This document shows positions 42,164 to 50,597 of a DNA stretch of 50,597 nt, piece after piece. The first letter of the stretch is position 1; every line of letters starts with the position of its first letter. The translations under genes and the position numbers were made by a program. This DNA is from JANMMJ01 sp964543235 (GTDB lineage Bacteria > Pseudomonadota > Alphaproteobacteria > Rhizobiales > Aestuariivirgaceae). The stretch lies in NCBI GenBank assembly GCA_964543235.1, contig CAZIXE010000026.1, forward strand, positions 1-50,597, in the 5' to 3' direction. The notes under the pieces are model-generated. The model saw nothing but the letters and a program-made list of their open reading frames with translations. It was not told the DNA's origin and searched no databases.

Positions 42164-43118
42164 CGCCTCGATCTCCCGGCGCAAATTCGACGCCTGTGTT
42201 GTTTCCTGAAATGATTTCAACCTGCACACCCAGGTCTGCCGCCCGGCACCCGGCGGCCGCCAGAAGCCGCGAAGCCTCACTGGCATTGCGGGCAAAAGCG
42301 AACGCGGTCGGTCCCCAGGAGCTCTGGCCGATCCCGAGCCCCCCCGCCTTTTCGAGCAGCGCCGCAATCTCGGCTACCGCAGGGCTGGTGTAGCGGCCAC
42401 CCTGCGCCGGCGCAAAATGCTCCCCTAGGATTCTTTGGATTTCGGTAATAGCGTCGCCGAACTCCTCAATCGCCTGTTCGATGAGAGCTGGCCAGGCTTT
42501 CATGAGCACCAGCCGGCAGATCATTGCCGCCTGTTCACCTGCGAATTCCGGCAGCCGCGCGAATGCATTGGCCTCGTCGGAACCGTTCATGCCCTGCCGC
42601 GACGGGTCGCGGACCAGGAGGATTCTCCAATCGGACGGGAACGCAACCCGCGAAATGACCGGCGGAACCCCGCCATCCGGCTGCCGTCCGCCGTCGAGGA
42701 TGGTGCCGCCCTGTTCGAAGAGGGCAACGCCAATGCCTGACCGCGCACCCCGGTCGAGCAGCAACGCATCTCCGCGCGTGTCCAGCGGCAAACCGGCAAT
42801 CTTCCGGATGCCGGCGGCAATGGCCAGGGCCAGCTGCGTGCCTGAGCCAAGACCGGCATGGGCCGGGATGGTCTCATGAACGGCAACCTGAAGCGGCGTC
42901 TCGATGCCGAGAGCGCCGACGATGCGCTGCATGTAACAGAGGGACCGGGCCGTTTCACATCCGACGGCCTTCATGGTGTCGGCGCGGCTGACCGTGACGC
43001 GCGCATGCTTGCCATTGATGGCAAGCCCCATGCTGCCGAACTTGCGGCCGAGACCGCCGTTCAAGTCCAGGAATCCAAGATGCAAGCGCGCGGGCACCGT
43101 GACAGTGACGCTGTCCAT
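42156..43118 (-). CDS. mptG: Beta-ribofuranosylaminobenzene 5'-phosphate synthase (beta-RFAP synthase)
   Basis: A 320-residue GHMP-kinase-fold enzyme. It joins 4-hydroxybenzoate or 4-aminobenzoate to PRPP with loss of carboxyl, the first committed step of H4MPT synthesis, and is a widely used marker of H4MPT-dependent bacteria. The opening VTVPARLHLGFLDLNGGLGR and the glycine-rich GLGSGTQLALAIA loop are characteristic, as is GGLGIGQSSWGPTAFAF near the end. ATG at 43118 was chosen because it begins the family's first strand. It heads the minus-strand operon mptG-mtdB-orfY-mch-ATP-grasp-citG-like and diverges from the PCD gene. Confidence 0.94.
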   Translation of the reverse strand: MDSVTVTVPARLHLGFLDLNGGLGRKFGSMGLAINGKHARVTVSRADTMKAVGCETARSLCYMQRIVGALGIETPLQVAVHETIPAHAGLGSGTQLALAIAAGIRKIAGLPLDTRGDALLLDRGARSGIGVALFEQGGTILDGGRQPDGGVPPVISRVAFPSDWRILLVRDPSRQGMNGSDEANAFARLPEFAGEQAAMICRLVLMKAWPALIEQAIEEFGDAITEIQRILGEHFAPAQGGRYTSPAVAEIAALLEKAGGLGIGQSSWGPTAFAFARNASEASRLLAAAGCRAADLGVQVEIISGNNTGVEFAPGDRGDG

Positions 43119-43228
43119 AAAACACCGAATTCGAAGTGCCCACTTGGCAACGGGACAGGCGAGTGGTCTACTCGTCCGCCGCCCCATAGCCGCTACTAAT
43201 GTGGCAGATGCTGCAAGGACGATCAACT

Positions 43229-43612
43229 ATGAACGATTCACCCAAGGAAAAAACCTATTCGGAAGAGGAGATTAACGACCGGCTGCGCCGTGATCTCCCG
43301 CGCTGGAAGTATCAGGATGGCTGGATCAGACGAACCTACCGGACCTATAGCTGGAAGGGGACGCTCATGGTCATAAACACCGTCGGCCATCTGGCTGAGG
43401 CAGCCTGGCACCATCCGGATATCACCGCCTCCTACGCCTGGGTCGAGGTACGACTCCAGAATCACGCGGCAAAAGGGATCACCGACAAGGACTTCGAGTT
43501 GGCAAAGAAGATTGAAGAGGTGGTTCACTGGCAGCCGGCCAGCGAGGGGGGAGCTCTGTTGGGTACGCCCGAATCGGACCTCCGCTTCTCGTACATCAAG
43601 TACGACAAGTGA
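43229..43612 (+). CDS. Pterin-4a-carbinolamine dehydratase-like protein
   Basis: A 127-residue protein of the PCD/DCoH family. The active-site motif AAWHHPDITASYAWVEVRL is intact, with the paired histidines and Pro-Asp, followed by ITDKDFELAKKIE. PCD normally dehydrates 4a-hydroxypterins; members found in H4MPT clusters are thought to act on a pterin precursor or as a side activity. ATG at 43229 has AAGGA nine bases upstream. It stands alone between the divergent mptG and the fhc operon. Confidence 0.92.
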   Translation: MNDSPKEKTYSEEEINDRLRRDLPRWKYQDGWIRRTYRTYSWKGTLMVINTVGHLAEAAWHHPDITASYAWVEVRLQNHAAKGITDKDFELAKKIEEVVHWQPASEGGALLGTPESDLRFSYIKYDK

Positions 43613-43729
43613 CTGGTGCCGGCCACGGCGTCGGTGAACCGGGGCCCGGATCGACTGCGGCAAGTAAGTGCTTCGCGCTTCGCGAATAATCAGCTAATCT
43701 TGCCCTGGGCACCCCAATTGTGAATTTGT

Positions 43730-44746
43730 ATGGCTGAAGCGCGCGTGTTGGGCCGCGTCGTGAGCCTTTCGGCAGCGATCGCGGAGGCAAGCCAGTGTCT
43801 CGGGCGTGCCCGTCTCCCTGTGGTTGCCGGTCTGGAGTGTGATGTGGCAGGCATCAGAGCCGCAATCGCTTTGGCGCGCAGCCTGCGCGGGGTCATCGAT
43901 CATGCCGCGAGTGCCGCGACCCTCAGCTCCCTCTCGGTGATGCAACGTGGCGGTTGGATGAGTGTGTCGCCGGCCGAAGTCTCGCGGCGATGTGACCTGC
44001 TCCTCTGCGTCGGCAGCGATTTGCCGGAGCCATGGTTGAACCAGACCTTTCAGCACCGTGAACCGCCCGGGGTCATTCTTCTCAAGGGCGAACGTGCAGC
44101 GGAAAGACTTGGAATCATCAGTGCCATTGTCGCCGGAGCCCCCCTCCCGCATCTGGGCCGCCGTGCCGGGCAGGACCAGGCCTTGGCCGCGCGCCTGCAG
44201 GGCGCCCGCTATGGCGTGGCCGTATGGGTGGCGCATCAGGTCGATGAACCGACGCTCGAACTCCTGATGCGTCTCGTGACGCGATTGAACGAGACCACGC
44301 GGTTTTCCGCGATGCCGCTGCCGACAGGCACCCAGGCGGAGGCGGCCAACCTCGTTTCCGGCTGGATGAGCGGCTTCCCGGTCCGCACGGCCTGGGCGTC
44401 GGGCCAGCCAGTGTACGATCCCTGGACCTATGCCGCCGGCCGGCTGATCGAGTCGGGGGAGGCGGATGCGGCGGTCTGGATCAACACGATTACGGCCGAG
44501 CTGCCCGATTGGGTCTCCAGGCTTCCAACAGTCGCGCTCGTGCCGCGCGGTGCACGCCCCGCGCACTGGCCGCGAGTGGCTTTCGAGGTGGGCCGTCCCT
44601 CTCTTGACCACGACGCGATATTGTACTCCGGCCAGACCCTGACGTTCGGCTGGTGCCAGGCCACTGCGGCGTCTGACGCACCCTCTGTTGCTTCAATTGC
44701 CGAAAGCCTGCGCCAGGGTTTGGAGGCCATGGAGATTGCGGCATGA
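43730..44746 (+). CDS. fhcB: Formyltransferase/hydrolase complex subunit B
   Basis: A 338-residue subunit of the Fhc complex, related to the B chain of archaeal formylmethanofuran dehydrogenase. Bacterial FhcB lacks the metal-cluster and molybdopterin residues and is regarded as a structural remnant; nothing like a CxxCxxxC cluster is seen here. Family segments include VVAGLECDVAGIRAAIALAR, GVIDHAASAATLSSL and VALVPRGARPAHWPRVAFEV. It is first in the order fhcB-A-D-C and overlaps fhcA by four bases. No good ribosome site precedes the ATG at 43730. Confidence 0.92.
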   Translation: MAEARVLGRVVSLSAAIAEASQCLGRARLPVVAGLECDVAGIRAAIALARSLRGVIDHAASAATLSSLSVMQRGGWMSVSPAEVSRRCDLLLCVGSDLPEPWLNQTFQHREPPGVILLKGERAAERLGIISAIVAGAPLPHLGRRAGQDQALAARLQGARYGVAVWVAHQVDEPTLELLMRLVTRLNETTRFSAMPLPTGTQAEAANLVSGWMSGFPVRTAWASGQPVYDPWTYAAGRLIESGEADAAVWINTITAELPDWVSRLPTVALVPRGARPAHWPRVAFEVGRPSLDHDAILYSGQTLTFGWCQATAASDAPSVASIAESLRQGLEAMEIAA

Positions 44747-46374
44747 TCCGGCTGAAGGGCGGTCTTGTTGTTGATCCGGCAAATGCGCGGAACGAAATCG
44801 GCGATATCTGGATAGACGGCAGCCATATCGCGTCCGAGCCGGTCCATCGTGCCGCCGGCCAGACAATAGACGTCTCAGGGTGCGTCGTGATGGCCGGCGC
44901 CATCGACATTCACTCGCACATTGCGGGCGGCAACGTCGACACGGCGCGTCTGCTGTTGCCTGAGGAGCATCGTGCCTACGTGCTGAGACCGCGCGAAACC
45001 CACCTTTCCACAGCTGGCTGGACAACCCGCGAGACCGGCCGCCTCTATGCCCAGATGGGTTTCACCACCGTTGTGGAGCCCGCTGTGGTCCCAAGTCACG
45101 CCCTTCACGCCCATTTGGAACTCGCCGACATTCCGATCATCGACAAGGCCGGACTCTGTGTCCTGGGAAACGATGATTTCCTCCTGCAGTTGATTCGGGA
45201 GAAGGAGAGCGCCTCGGCCATTATGGACTACGTGGCCCACATGGTCCGGACGACGAAAGCTCTCGGCGTCAAGGTCATCAATGCGGGCGCCGCCGCGGCA
45301 TTCAAACAGAACGCCAGAACCTTCACGCTTGACGATGTGGTCCCGGCCTATGGAGTGTCGTCTCGAAAGATCGTCGAGACATTGCAGGACGCAGTGGAGG
45401 CGCTTGGCATCCCGCATCCACTGCATGTGCATTGCAACAATCTTGGCGAAGCCGGCAATGCCGACGTCGCGATCGCCACGATCGAGGCAGCACGTGGCCG
45501 GCCGATGCATTTTGCCCACATGCAATTCTACGGCTATGGCAAGGAAGGCAAGCGCGGTTTCTCATCCGCCGCCGCGCGCCTCGCCGAGGCGGTAAACAGC
45601 CACCCCAATGTCACGGTCGACGTCGGTCAGGTCATGTTCGGTCAGACGGTCACTGTTTCCTGTGATGTTCTTCGCCAATTCACTGCCCGCAGCCATGCCC
45701 GGCCCCGGAAATGGGTGATTTGGGATGGCGAAGCGTCCGGTGGCGGCATCGTTCCTTACAATTACAGTGCCAGGAGCTTCTATAATGCCGTGCAGTGGGC
45801 CGTCGGGCTTGAGCTCTTCCTGCTGATTGACGATCCCTGGCGGGTGTTCTTCACGACGGATCACCCGAATGGCGCGCCATTCACGGCCTATCCGGAGATT
45901 TTCGGTCTCCTCATGGACCGTAACCTGCGCGATGAGTGGATCGCCAATCTCCCGGGCGCGGCGATGAAGATGACGACGCTTCCGTCCATCACGCGGGAAT
46001 ACACCATCGTTGAAATCGCCACGATGACGCGGGCGGCACCGGCCCGCCTCTTGGGAATGAGGGACAGGGGCCACCTCACACCCGGGGCCCTGGCCGACGT
46101 AGCTGTGTACCGCGCAAACAGCGATAAGGTGAAAATGTTCGGCAAGGCTGAACTTGTTTTCAAGAATGGCCGCATGGTGGTGCGGGACGGTGCGGTCGTA
46201 GCCACAGATGCCGGCAGCGCCTATGTCGTTGATGTTCCCTCGGAGGCGGCCATGGCACGGCGCCTGAATGCCTATACGCACGACATCTACGGCGTTGACG
46301 CGAGCATGTTTGAAGTGCCTTTCGGCTTCGCTGGCGATCGGCAGCTCTTTGAGACGGTGCCATGCGGACGATAA
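44743..46374 (+). CDS. fhcA: Formyltransferase/hydrolase complex subunit A (formylmethylofuran hydrolase)
   Basis: A 543-residue amidohydrolase-fold subunit that hydrolyses the formyl group from methylofuran to give formate. The metal-binding HxH is His57 and His59 in GAIDIHSHIAGG, with further ligands in HCNNLGEAGN, MHFAHMQFYGYG and FTTDHPNGAPF. Length is as for FhcA from methylotrophs. It overlaps fhcB by four bases and fhcD by 13. The complex uses a polyglutamylated methylofuran as its carrier, consistent with the ATP-grasp ligases nearby. Confidence 0.95.
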   Translation: MIRLKGGLVVDPANARNEIGDIWIDGSHIASEPVHRAAGQTIDVSGCVVMAGAIDIHSHIAGGNVDTARLLLPEEHRAYVLRPRETHLSTAGWTTRETGRLYAQMGFTTVVEPAVVPSHALHAHLELADIPIIDKAGLCVLGNDDFLLQLIREKESASAIMDYVAHMVRTTKALGVKVINAGAAAAFKQNARTFTLDDVVPAYGVSSRKIVETLQDAVEALGIPHPLHVHCNNLGEAGNADVAIATIEAARGRPMHFAHMQFYGYGKEGKRGFSSAAARLAEAVNSHPNVTVDVGQVMFGQTVTVSCDVLRQFTARSHARPRKWVIWDGEASGGGIVPYNYSARSFYNAVQWAVGLELFLLIDDPWRVFFTTDHPNGAPFTAYPEIFGLLMDRNLRDEWIANLPGAAMKMTTLPSITREYTIVEIATMTRAAPARLLGMRDRGHLTPGALADVAVYRANSDKVKMFGKAELVFKNGRMVVRDGAVVATDAGSAYVVDVPSEAAMARRLNAYTHDIYGVDASMFEVPFGFAGDRQLFETVPCGR

Positions 46375-47270
46375 AGGTCAAGGGACTGCGCATCGACGAT
46401 AGCTTCGCCGAAGCATTTCCCATGTGCGCGACGGCCATTGTCATCACGGCGCCAACATTGCGGTGGGCGCGGCAGGCGGCGGTCACCATGACGGGATTCG
46501 CGACCTCGGTGATCGCCTGTGGATGTGAGGCAGGAATCGACCAGCCCATCTCGAGGAAAGCGACTCCTGACGGAAGGCCGGGAGTAAGAGTGCTGTTGTT
46601 TGCCATGTCGCCGGACGCACTCCAGACGCAGCTGATGAACCGGCTTGGTCAATGCGTTTTGACCTGTCCGGGGACGGCGTGTTTTGCAGACCTCAAAGGC
46701 GACAAGAAGCTGAAACTGGGCGCGGCTATTCGGTATTTCGCGGATGGTTGGCAGATCTCCAAGAAGCTTGGCGGCCGGCATTTCTGGCGCTTGCCCGTCA
46801 TGGAGGGCGAGTTTCTGTGCGAGGCAACGACCGGCATGACCGCCGCGGCCGTTGGTGGCGGCAATCTGCTCGTGATGGGCGCGAATGCGCAGCAAACGCT
46901 GCGGGCGACCGAAGCCGCCGTTGCTGCAATCGCCAGGGTGAGCGGTGTCATCATGCCATTTCCCGGCGGCATTGTGCGGTCAGGGTCAAAGGTTGGCTCC
47001 AGGTACAAGGGCCTGATTGCATCGACTAACCAGTACTATTGCCCCACCCTCAAAGGTGCCGTGGACTCGGCCCTCGAGACGGACATCGGCTGTGTTCTCG
47101 AGATTGTCATTGATGGATTGAGCTCGGACTCCGTCGCCGCTGCCATGCGGGCGGGCCTCCGCGCAATCATCGATCTCGGCCCGAGACGCGGCGCCCTGCG
47201 CGTCGGCGCTGGCAACTATGGCGGCAAGCTTGGGCCTCATCACTATCACCTCAAAGACCTGCTGAAATGA
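46362..47270 (+). CDS. fhcD: Formylmethylofuran:tetrahydromethanopterin formyltransferase subunit D
   Basis: A 302-residue formyltransferase moving the formyl group from formyl-H4MPT to methylofuran. Segments typical of the Ftr/FhcD family are FPMCATAIVITAPTLRWARQ, VIACGCEAGIDQ, PGTACFADLKGDKKLKLG and FPGGIVRSGSKVGSRYKGL. The gene overlaps fhcA by 13 bases and fhcC by four. It catalyses the step between the Mch product and the hydrolysis by FhcA. Confidence 0.96.
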   Translation: MRTIKVKGLRIDDSFAEAFPMCATAIVITAPTLRWARQAAVTMTGFATSVIACGCEAGIDQPISRKATPDGRPGVRVLLFAMSPDALQTQLMNRLGQCVLTCPGTACFADLKGDKKLKLGAAIRYFADGWQISKKLGGRHFWRLPVMEGEFLCEATTGMTAAAVGGGNLLVMGANAQQTLRATEAAVAAIARVSGVIMPFPGGIVRSGSKVGSRYKGLIASTNQYYCPTLKGAVDSALETDIGCVLEIVIDGLSSDSVAAAMRAGLRAIIDLGPRRGALRVGAGNYGGKLGPHHYHLKDLLK

Positions 47271-48076
47271 GCGCGCTCACGTTCAAGCTGCGCGCCGAGC
47301 CCGATCAGCGGCTCGATCTCTCCGCTCTCACTCCTGATCGGCTCGCGGGCCTTTCAGCACGCGAAATCAACGCGCTGACCATCAACACGACGAAAAGCGT
47401 CGTCAATGTCGGCGACATCTTCCGGCTGACCATGGGCGATCCGTCCAACATCCGCATCGTTGGCGGGTCCGGCCGATTTGATCGCGTGGGCGAATCCATG
47501 GCAGGCGGCAACATCCTTGTAGAGGGAGATGTCGGCGCGCGCGTGTGCCGGGGAATGCAGGGAGGTACTGTCCTCGTAAAGGGCAACGCAGGTCCCTGGG
47601 CCGGCACCGGCATGTCGGGCGGCAGCCTGACGATCAAAGGCAATGTTGGAGACTGGCTTGGCGGTCCGCTGCCCGGAGAAATGGCCGGCATGCGGGGCGG
47701 AACCGTACTGGTGGAAGGCAGGGCGGGAAAGGAAGCCGGCCACCGTATGCGCCGGGGCATCATTGTCGTTGCAAGGTCCGCTGGCGCCTATGCTGGCCGA
47801 TCGATGATTGCCGGGTCGCTGATAATCTGTAGCGACGTGGGGATACGTCCGGGGATGATGATGCGCCGCGGCACCCTGGTGCTGGGACGGCCAGGAGACA
47901 GCCTCTTGCCGACTTTTTCCGCCTGTGGGCCAGTGGAGCTAGTCTTCACCGAGATGCTTCGAGCATTTCTGGCGGAGTGGGCTCCGATGGCCGCGCGAAT
48001 TCTGGCCCGGCCGCTCAAACGGTTTGCCGGCGATCACGCGGTCGGCGGCAAGGCAGAAATTCTGACGCCGGTGTGA
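47267..48076 (+). CDS. fhcC: Formyltransferase/hydrolase complex subunit C
   Basis: A 269-residue protein built of repeated glycine-rich turns (GDVGARVCRGMQGGTVLVKG, NAGPWAGTGMSGGSLTIKG, GMRGGTVLVEGRAGKEAGHR), the right-handed beta helix also seen in the C-terminal domain of glutamate synthase and FwdC. In the Fhc complex it is structural. Last gene of fhcBADC; the ATG overlaps fhcD (ATGA). Confidence 0.94.
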   Translation: MSALTFKLRAEPDQRLDLSALTPDRLAGLSAREINALTINTTKSVVNVGDIFRLTMGDPSNIRIVGGSGRFDRVGESMAGGNILVEGDVGARVCRGMQGGTVLVKGNAGPWAGTGMSGGSLTIKGNVGDWLGGPLPGEMAGMRGGTVLVEGRAGKEAGHRMRRGIIVVARSAGAYAGRSMIAGSLIICSDVGIRPGMMMRRGTLVLGRPGDSLLPTFSACGPVELVFTEMLRAFLAEWAPMAARILARPLKRFAGDHAVGGKAEILTPV

Positions 48077-48124
48077 AACTTCGAGGTCCATGATAACGTA
48101 TCGCCTGATCGAGGAACCGATCCC

Positions 48125-48334
48125 ATGCTTGTAGCGCTTGTCCTGACCGTTTGCGCAGTGACGCAACCCGAGAATTGCCGAAAGGAATCGTTCATCTTCG
48201 AAAGCCACGGCGGATTGGCACAATGCATGTTCGAAGCACAGCCCTGGATCGCGCAGTGGCAGGCCGCACACCCGGCGGTCCGTGTCACCCGCTGGCGATG
48301 TGAGAACCCTGGCGCGGTGGGAAAGCCGACCTGA
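48125..48334 (+). CDS. Small secreted cysteine-containing protein (unknown function)
   Basis: A 69-residue protein with a short hydrophobic start (MLVALVLTVCAV) that may be a signal peptide or anchor. The rest contains three cysteines in the order ENCRKES, LAQCMFEAQ and RWRCEN, besides Cys10, plus a tryptophan-rich AQPWIAQWQAAHP. GAGGAA lies eight bases before the ATG. Proteins of this shape are common in Hyphomicrobiales but I know no function. It lies 48 bases after fhcC. Confidence 0.65.
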   Translation: MLVALVLTVCAVTQPENCRKESFIFESHGGLAQCMFEAQPWIAQWQAAHPAVRVTRWRCENPGAVGKPT

Positions 48335-48387
48335 AACTCACGCGGAAATGAAATGACAGGCCGCCCTGATCAGGCACACTTCCGTCG

Positions 48388-49167
48388 ATGAAACGGCGAC
48401 TTCATTCGGCACTGGTGTTGACGGTGCTGGCCTGTCTGGCGGGAGCGGCTCCGGCTCAGGACCTGCTGAGGAACCTGGATCTTTCGTCGCCGGAATTTAC
48501 CGGAAGCGAGCTGTCCCGGTCCGATATTGAGGCGCTCATTGGCCAGGGACAACGGATCGATCTCACGGGCCGGTCCCTGAACGGGCTTGATCTCGCCGGC
48601 CTCAATCTGAGAGGGGCCATACTTCGCGCCGCAAAGCTCAACAACACAAGCCTGGCGGGGTCCATTCTCGATGGAGCGGTACTTGACCAGGCATGGTTGC
48701 TGTCGGCGGATTTGACCGGCGCCAGCTTGCGGCGCGCCAGTCTGTTTGGCTCACAGGCCGTGGGCGCCACCGCAGATCGAGCCGACTTTTCGGAAGCCGT
48801 CATTGCCGCCGACTTCACCAACGCCAGCCTGCGTGGCGCCAGGTTCACGCATGCCGTGCTCGGCGCCGATATGAAGAATCAGTCCATGGGACTGATGCGG
48901 GCTGTCCTTAAGTCAGCAAGGCTGGAAGGGGCTGACTTCACGGGTGCCGACCTCAGCCGCACGGACCTCCAATTTGCCCGCTTGGCAGGCGCCAATCTTC
49001 GGGATGCCAATCTCATGGGGGCCGACCTGGGCGGCGCGGACCTGACCGGCGCGGTGGCCACCGGGGCAAACTTCATGAACGCGGATGTGACCTCTGCAGT
49101 CCTCAAATCCGTGACCGGTGCCGATCTTGCCGGCGCCCGCAATTTGCAGCGTGCCGTGAGGGATTGA
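48388..49167 (+). CDS. Exported pentapeptide-repeat protein
   Basis: A 259-residue protein with a signal peptide (VLTVLACLAGAAPAQD) and, from about residue 60 to 250, pentapeptide repeats of the A(D/N)LxG type such as DLAGLNLRGAILRAAKL, ADLTGASLRRASLFG and ADLGGADLTGAVATGANF. These fold as a right-handed quadrilateral beta helix. Nothing points to a ligand. Its role is unknown; export suggests a periplasmic scaffold rather than the DNA-mimic role of Qnr proteins. The gene stands alone between the fhc region and cytochrome c. Confidence 0.88.
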   Translation: MKRRLHSALVLTVLACLAGAAPAQDLLRNLDLSSPEFTGSELSRSDIEALIGQGQRIDLTGRSLNGLDLAGLNLRGAILRAAKLNNTSLAGSILDGAVLDQAWLLSADLTGASLRRASLFGSQAVGATADRADFSEAVIAADFTNASLRGARFTHAVLGADMKNQSMGLMRAVLKSARLEGADFTGADLSRTDLQFARLAGANLRDANLMGADLGGADLTGAVATGANFMNADVTSAVLKSVTGADLAGARNLQRAVRD

Positions 49168-49283
49168 CGCAGTTAGGTCAAAAAGACCAATTGCGGCCGC
49201 GGTTCGCACCCCTATAGTCCGCGGCGAGGATGGCAGTTTCGGCCATTTTCAGATCTGGCCAAACGGGAGAAAGTAGAACGACT

Positions 49284-49658
49284 ATGAAGAAGTTCATTTC
49301 CGCTGCAGCGTTCGTGTTGGTTGCAGCTTCAGCAACTCAGGCTCAGGATGTTGCCGAAGGCGAAAAAGTCTTCAAGAAGTGCATGGCATGCCATGCCGTC
49401 GGCGAGGGCGCCAAGAACAAGGTCGGCCCCGTTCTGAATGGCGTGGTCGGCCGCCCCGCCGCCAGTGTTGAAGGCTTCAACTATTCTCAGGGGCTGAAGG
49501 ACGCGGCGGCTGGCGGGCTCGTGTGGGATGAAGCGAACCTGTCCAAGTATCTCGAAAACCCCAAGGAAATGGTCAAGGGCAACAAGATGGCATTTGCCGG
49601 CCTCAAGAAAGAAGAAGAGCGCGCCAATGTCATCGCATTCTTGAAATCTCACCCCTAG
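49284..49658 (+). CDS. Soluble class I cytochrome c (c2/c550 type)
   Basis: A 124-residue exported cytochrome c. A signal peptide (FISAAAFVLVAASATQAQ) is followed by the heme motif KKCMACHAVGEGAKNKVGPV and the axial methionine in KGNKMAFAGL. The overall form is that of small cytochrome c2 or c550, about 105 residues when mature. In a methylotroph it may take electrons from XoxG or carry them to the terminal oxidase; this is inferred. GGGAGAAAG lies about 12 bases before the ATG at 49284. It precedes the hydroxypyruvate isomerase gene by about 10 bases if that gene starts early. Confidence 0.92.
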   Translation: MKKFISAAAFVLVAASATQAQDVAEGEKVFKKCMACHAVGEGAKNKVGPVLNGVVGRPAASVEGFNYSQGLKDAAAGGLVWDEANLSKYLENPKEMVKGNKMAFAGLKKEEERANVIAFLKSHP

Positions 49659-49695
49659 TTCGCCTGTCCTGCCGCGCTTCGCCGCCAACATTTCA

Positions 49696-50457
49696 ATGAT
49701 GTTCAACGAGGTGTCATTCCTCGATCGCATCGATATGGCGGCGCAGGCAGGGTTCGAGGCCGTCGAGTGCCTGTTTCCGTATGCCGAGCCCGCCTCGCGC
49801 CTGGCTGCACGCCTTCGCGCGGCGGGTCTCACGCAGGTGCTCTTCAATGCCCCGCCGGGCAACTGGGAGGGCGGCGACCGCGGGCTCGCGGCACTGCCGC
49901 ATCGCCGCGACGAGTTCCGGCAGTCGCTTGCCAGGGCCCTGGACTACGCGGCAACTTTGGGCTGCCCGCGGCTTCATGTTATGGCGGGCATCCCGGGGGC
50001 AGGAAGCAGTCCGGACCGCTGCCGCGGACACTATATTGAAAGCCTCGTCTATGCTGCCGAGCAGGCCGCCGGACAGAATGTAACCATTTTGATCGAGCCC
50101 CTGAATTCCTTCGACGTGCCGGGATATTTCCTGAATTCGATTGGCCAGGCCGCCGCGGTGATTGCCGAAGCCGGCCAGCCGAATCTGGCCCTGCAATTCG
50201 ATGCCTATCACGTACAGATGAGCCAGGGCCGGATCGTTGAGACCTTCCGGCTTAATCTGTCGATGATCGGACATATCCAGATCTCGGGTGTGCCCGGCCG
50301 CTGCGAGCCGGACAGTGAACAGGAAATCAATTATCCCTTCCTGTTCGCGGCGATCGACGGCAGCGGCTACAGCGGTTGGGTGGGGTGCGAATATCGGCCT
50401 CGCGGAACAACAGCCGCGGGACTGGGCTGGCTGGCCCCATGGCGGAGCACCGGATAG
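49696..50457 (+). CDS. hyi: Hydroxypyruvate isomerase-like TIM-barrel protein
   Basis: A protein of at least 253 residues, resembling hydroxypyruvate isomerase or 2-oxo-tetronate isomerase. Conserved parts are AAQAGFEAVECLFPY, VTILIEPLNSFDVPGYFL, QFDAYHVQMSQGRI and GHIQISGVPGRCEPDSEQEI, with metal ligands Glu, Asp, His and Glu as in the family. The ATG at 49696 begins at MMFNEVSFLDR, but the same frame continues upstream as LPRFAANIS, which is the family's usual N-terminal strand (MPRFAANLS), starting at a CTG at 49669. So the true start is probably earlier than the first ATG. Hydroxypyruvate is an intermediate of the serine cycle, which fits methylotrophy. Confidence 0.88.
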   Translation: MMFNEVSFLDRIDMAAQAGFEAVECLFPYAEPASRLAARLRAAGLTQVLFNAPPGNWEGGDRGLAALPHRRDEFRQSLARALDYAATLGCPRLHVMAGIPGAGSSPDRCRGHYIESLVYAAEQAAGQNVTILIEPLNSFDVPGYFLNSIGQAAAVIAEAGQPNLALQFDAYHVQMSQGRIVETFRLNLSMIGHIQISGVPGRCEPDSEQEINYPFLFAAIDGSGYSGWVGCEYRPRGTTAAGLGWLAPWRSTG

Positions 50458-50490
50458 CCGATCATCCCCCGTTTCTAGCGGATTCACACA

Positions 50491-50597
50491 ATGTCTTTCG
50501 CCGCGGACGCCAATGCCGGCGTCCTTCCAGCTCAGACTCCGATGACAGAAATTCCTCAGGACGTGTCGGGCCGGAGCGCATCGAAGGCAAGGCCGTG
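50491..50597 (+). CDS. Start of a further open frame, cut by the window edge
   Basis: An ATG at 50491 opens a frame (MSFAADANAGVLPAQTPMTE) that stays open for 35 codons to the window end. No clear ribosome site precedes it, and no family is recognisable. It may be the beginning of a gene transcribed in the same direction as hyi, or chance. Confidence 0.3.
   Translation, partial: MSFAADANAGVLPAQTPMTEIPQDVSGRSASKARP

Overview
The window reads as chromosomal DNA of a GC-rich, methylotrophic alphaproteobacterium, probably of the Hyphomicrobiales. It carries a lanthanide-type methanol dehydrogenase (xoxF), PQQ synthesis, the tetrahydromethanopterin (H4MPT) formaldehyde-oxidation pathway and a tetrameric sarcosine oxidase. 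The ccmIEFH-degP-response regulator-histidine kinase-glnE block is an arrangement I associate with rhizobia and relatives. No tRNA, rRNA, insertion sequence or CRISPR array was seen.

Layout. (1) 1-5433: tail of a SnoaL-like gene, then soxBDAG on the minus strand. (2) 5573-16326, plus strand: cytochrome c maturation genes ccmI, ccmE, ccmF, ccmH, the protease degP, a two-component pair and glnE. (3) 16327-24500, minus strand: xoxF-xoxG-xoxJ and a rhodanese-like gene, then pqqABCDE plus a small secreted protein gene. Two decayed gene remnants lie between the blocks. (4) 25126-27531, plus strand: a DUF1097 membrane protein, a zinc metallohydrolase and a fused SoxYZ-like carrier of the quinoprotein-associated relay. 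(5) 27532-32649, minus strand: a tight seven-gene operon whose order and products match lutABCDEFG, the lanthanide utilisation and transport cluster of Methylorubrum. (6) 32715-48076: H4MPT and methylofuran synthesis and formaldehyde oxidation, with fae, mtdB, mch, mptG, fhcBADC, two ATP-grasp ligases, a flavoprotein, and DHPS-, CitG-, DUF447- and PCD-like genes. (7) 48125-50597: small secreted protein, pentapeptide-repeat protein, soluble cytochrome c, a hydroxypyruvate isomerase-like gene and the start of a further frame.

How the parts work together. Methanol is oxidised in the periplasm by XoxF using PQQ and a lanthanide, with XoxG as electron acceptor and XoxJ as accessory protein; heme is attached by the Ccm system. 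Lut proteins probably handle the lanthanide. Formaldehyde, also released by sarcosine oxidase, is condensed with H4MPT by Fae and oxidised through MtdB, Mch and the Fhc complex to formate. No calcium-type mxaF, no lanmodulin and no TonB receptor lies inside the window.

Most notable: three abutting inverted repeats, with a competing longer pairing, in the xoxF leader; a fused MfnB-like/FolB-like protein whose MfnB half appears to have lost its catalytic residues; a small, very acidic LutD/LanD-like protein; an unannotated 25-residue pqqA with a perfect stem-loop before pqqB; and a strong inverted repeat upstream of pqqA.
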